A stretch of 7,275 bases of DNA from an uncultured Thermoanaerobacteraceae bacterium (lineage in GTDB: Bacteria; Bacillota; DSM-12270; Thermacetogeniales; Thermacetogeniaceae): positions 1 to 7,275 of the forward strand of contig CALGIY010000074.1 of assembly GCA_937914965.1 (NCBI GenBank), in the 5' to 3' direction. The notes beneath the pieces were generated by a model. That model had not been told where the DNA came from and ran no database searches. It was given only the letters and a program-made list of their open reading frames with translations. Below, piece by piece: positions 6,605 through 7,275 of this stretch (positions are counted from its first letter, which is position 1; the number at the start of each line of letters is the position of its first letter). Position numbers and translations under genes: made by a program.

Positions 6605-6683
6605 TCTATCAGACATCTTTCAAATATTTTCACATTTTAATTATATCCCCACTAGGACTGTCCATCTAACAGATTCTATCAAA
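6605..6683 (-). repeat. Nine-bp direct repeats upstream of the response regulator (candidate operator)
   Basis: On the minus strand TTTGATAGA (6675-6683) and TCTGTTAGA (6665-6673) lie in tandem with 10-bp periodicity, and a third copy TCTGATAGA lies at 6605-6613 just before the Shine-Dalgarno. The pattern T-[TC]-T-G-[AT]-TAGA is shared. OmpR-family regulators bind direct repeats spaced about one helix turn, and the tandem pair covers the weak -35 region. It is a plausible self-regulatory site, not shown. Confidence 0.4.
6640..6668 (-). promoter_or_regulatory. Candidate promoter of the two-component system
   Basis: A perfect TATAAT at 6640-6645 on the minus strand lies 46 nt before the regulator start. 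The -35 at 17-bp spacing is TAGATG, only a half match, which suits an activator-dependent promoter. A short palindrome GGAC-A-GTCC (6655-6663) lies in the spacer. Confidence 0.5.
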
Positions 6684-6684
6684 C

Positions 6685-6721
6685 AAAAAAAGGCGCCAAG
6701 ACTTGAGAATCCCTGGCACCT
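6685..6721 (-). terminator. Strong intrinsic terminator after the ABC permease gene
   Basis: On the minus strand AGGTGCCA pairs with TGGCGCCT (8 bp including one T-G wobble, extendable inward by a few wobble pairs), followed at once by a run of seven T that includes the last stem base. It lies 16 nt past the permease stop codon and before the two-component system, so the ABC operon most likely ends here. Confidence 0.88.
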
Positions 6722-6736
6722 ATTAAAGAAATCCTG

Positions 6737-7275
6737 CTATTCAACACTTCTGATAGCCTCTGTTATCTCCAGTTTATTCGCGTATGCAGCAGGGCCGAGA
6801 GCTGCCAGATACCCTATACCGACATTAACCAGAATCACAAGCAAAAAGGATTTCCACTCAACAAAAAAGTGCTTCTGCATCAGGGTATAGGAAGCAAAAT
6901 AAGAATTATAAATAAAGATCCCCAATTCTATCAGCAGTGCCAGTACACAGGAAAAAGCTGCTGAAATTGCCCCATACATAAAGCCCTCAAACCTTACCAT
7001 TCCTTTAAACTGACTGGCAGTCAGGCCGATAGCCCTCAGGATCCCATGCTCCCGCAGACGAGAGATGATATTATAATTAATGTTGTTATAGATGCTCAGT
7101 CCTCCAATAGTAATTAATACCGCAGCAATAACAGCATAAAACAAAAGGTATTCATTGTGCGCCTTCTGCTTATCCTGCATGAGTATGACCCTGTCCTGCA
7201 GGTTAGTTCCGGGTATCAGCGCTGCAGCCTGCTGAACTTTTTCTTTGAGGGTTTTATAGTCAGACGCACTGTAGG
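6737..7275 (-). CDS. ABC transporter permease, FtsX/MacB type (3' part, runs off the right edge)
   Basis: Only the C-terminal 178 codons are present; the frame stays open to the right edge (first complete codon at 7271-7273), so an internal ATG at 7178-7180 is not the true start. The fragment begins with a soluble stretch (YSASDYKTLKEKVQQ), the end of an extracytoplasmic domain. Three membrane segments follow, at about fragment residues 42-62, 100-121 and 141-161. Between the first two is the cytoplasmic coupling-type loop ISRLREHGILRAIGLTASQ, and the chain ends KLEITEAIRSVE; both are hallmarks of FtsX-domain permeases. Such permeases work with an ABC ATPase, probably encoded further right. 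The substrate (for example a peptide antibiotic or lipid) is not readable. The neighbouring TCS may regulate it; it is closed off by the terminator just downstream. Confidence 0.88.
   Translation of the reverse strand, partial: YSASDYKTLKEKVQQAAALIPGTNLQDRVILMQDKQKAHNEYLLFYAVIAAVLITIGGLSIYNNINYNIISRLREHGILRAIGLTASQFKGMVRFEGFMYGAISAAFSCVLALLIELGIFIYNSYFASYTLMQKHFFVEWKSFLLVILVNVGIGYLAALGPAAYANKLEITEAIRSVE

Noticed and set aside
1..7275. CRISPR arrays, tRNA genes, insertion sequences, toxin-antitoxin pairs or phage genes
   Set aside because: No regularly spaced repeats, cloverleaf, transposase motif, terminal inverted repeats or small paired genes were seen; almost all of the window is occupied by recognisable genes.

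Overview
Every gene I can support lies on the minus strand, so transcription runs from right to left. The window looks like a low-to-moderate GC Gram-positive of the Clostridia type. The reasons are the ruvC-ruvA-ruvB block running into queuosine genes (queA at the left edge), AGGAGG-like ribosome binding sites before most genes, frequent GTG/TTG starts, the non-orthologous epoxyqueuosine reductase QueH, and a small DUF2905 membrane protein. Genus cannot be fixed from this sequence.

Right part (about 4819-7275): the C-terminal end of an FtsX/MacB-type ABC transporter permease enters from the right edge and ends at a strong intrinsic terminator. It is followed by a two-component system: an OmpR-family response regulator and a histidine kinase whose two membrane segments enclose only a short outside loop. 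The two TCS genes overlap by 4 nt. Their upstream gap holds a TATAAT box and 9-bp direct repeats, a plausible autoregulatory site. This part is visibly more A+T-rich than the ruv genes.

Middle part (3274-4818): a 14-helix-type (DHA2) MFS efflux transporter, preceded by a 141-bp gap with its own TATAAT box and a perfect 7-bp tandem repeat. No convincing terminator separates it from the kinase upstream or from ruvC 53 bp downstream, so read-through is possible in both directions of the chain.

Left part (1-3220): a compact operon, ruvC-ruvA-ruvB-queH-DUF2905, joined by 4-nt GTGA overlaps, a 4-nt gap and an 8-nt overlap. After a 112-bp gap with a hairpin and an extended -10 box comes queA (5' part only, TTG start). 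RuvA, RuvB and RuvC branch-migrate and cleave Holliday junctions. QueA makes epoxyqueuosine on tRNA and QueH reduces it to queuosine, so the last two enzymes of one tRNA modification pathway flank the unknown membrane protein. I saw no tRNA, rRNA, CRISPR array, insertion sequence or clearly new system; the more interesting points are regulatory architecture and gene context.
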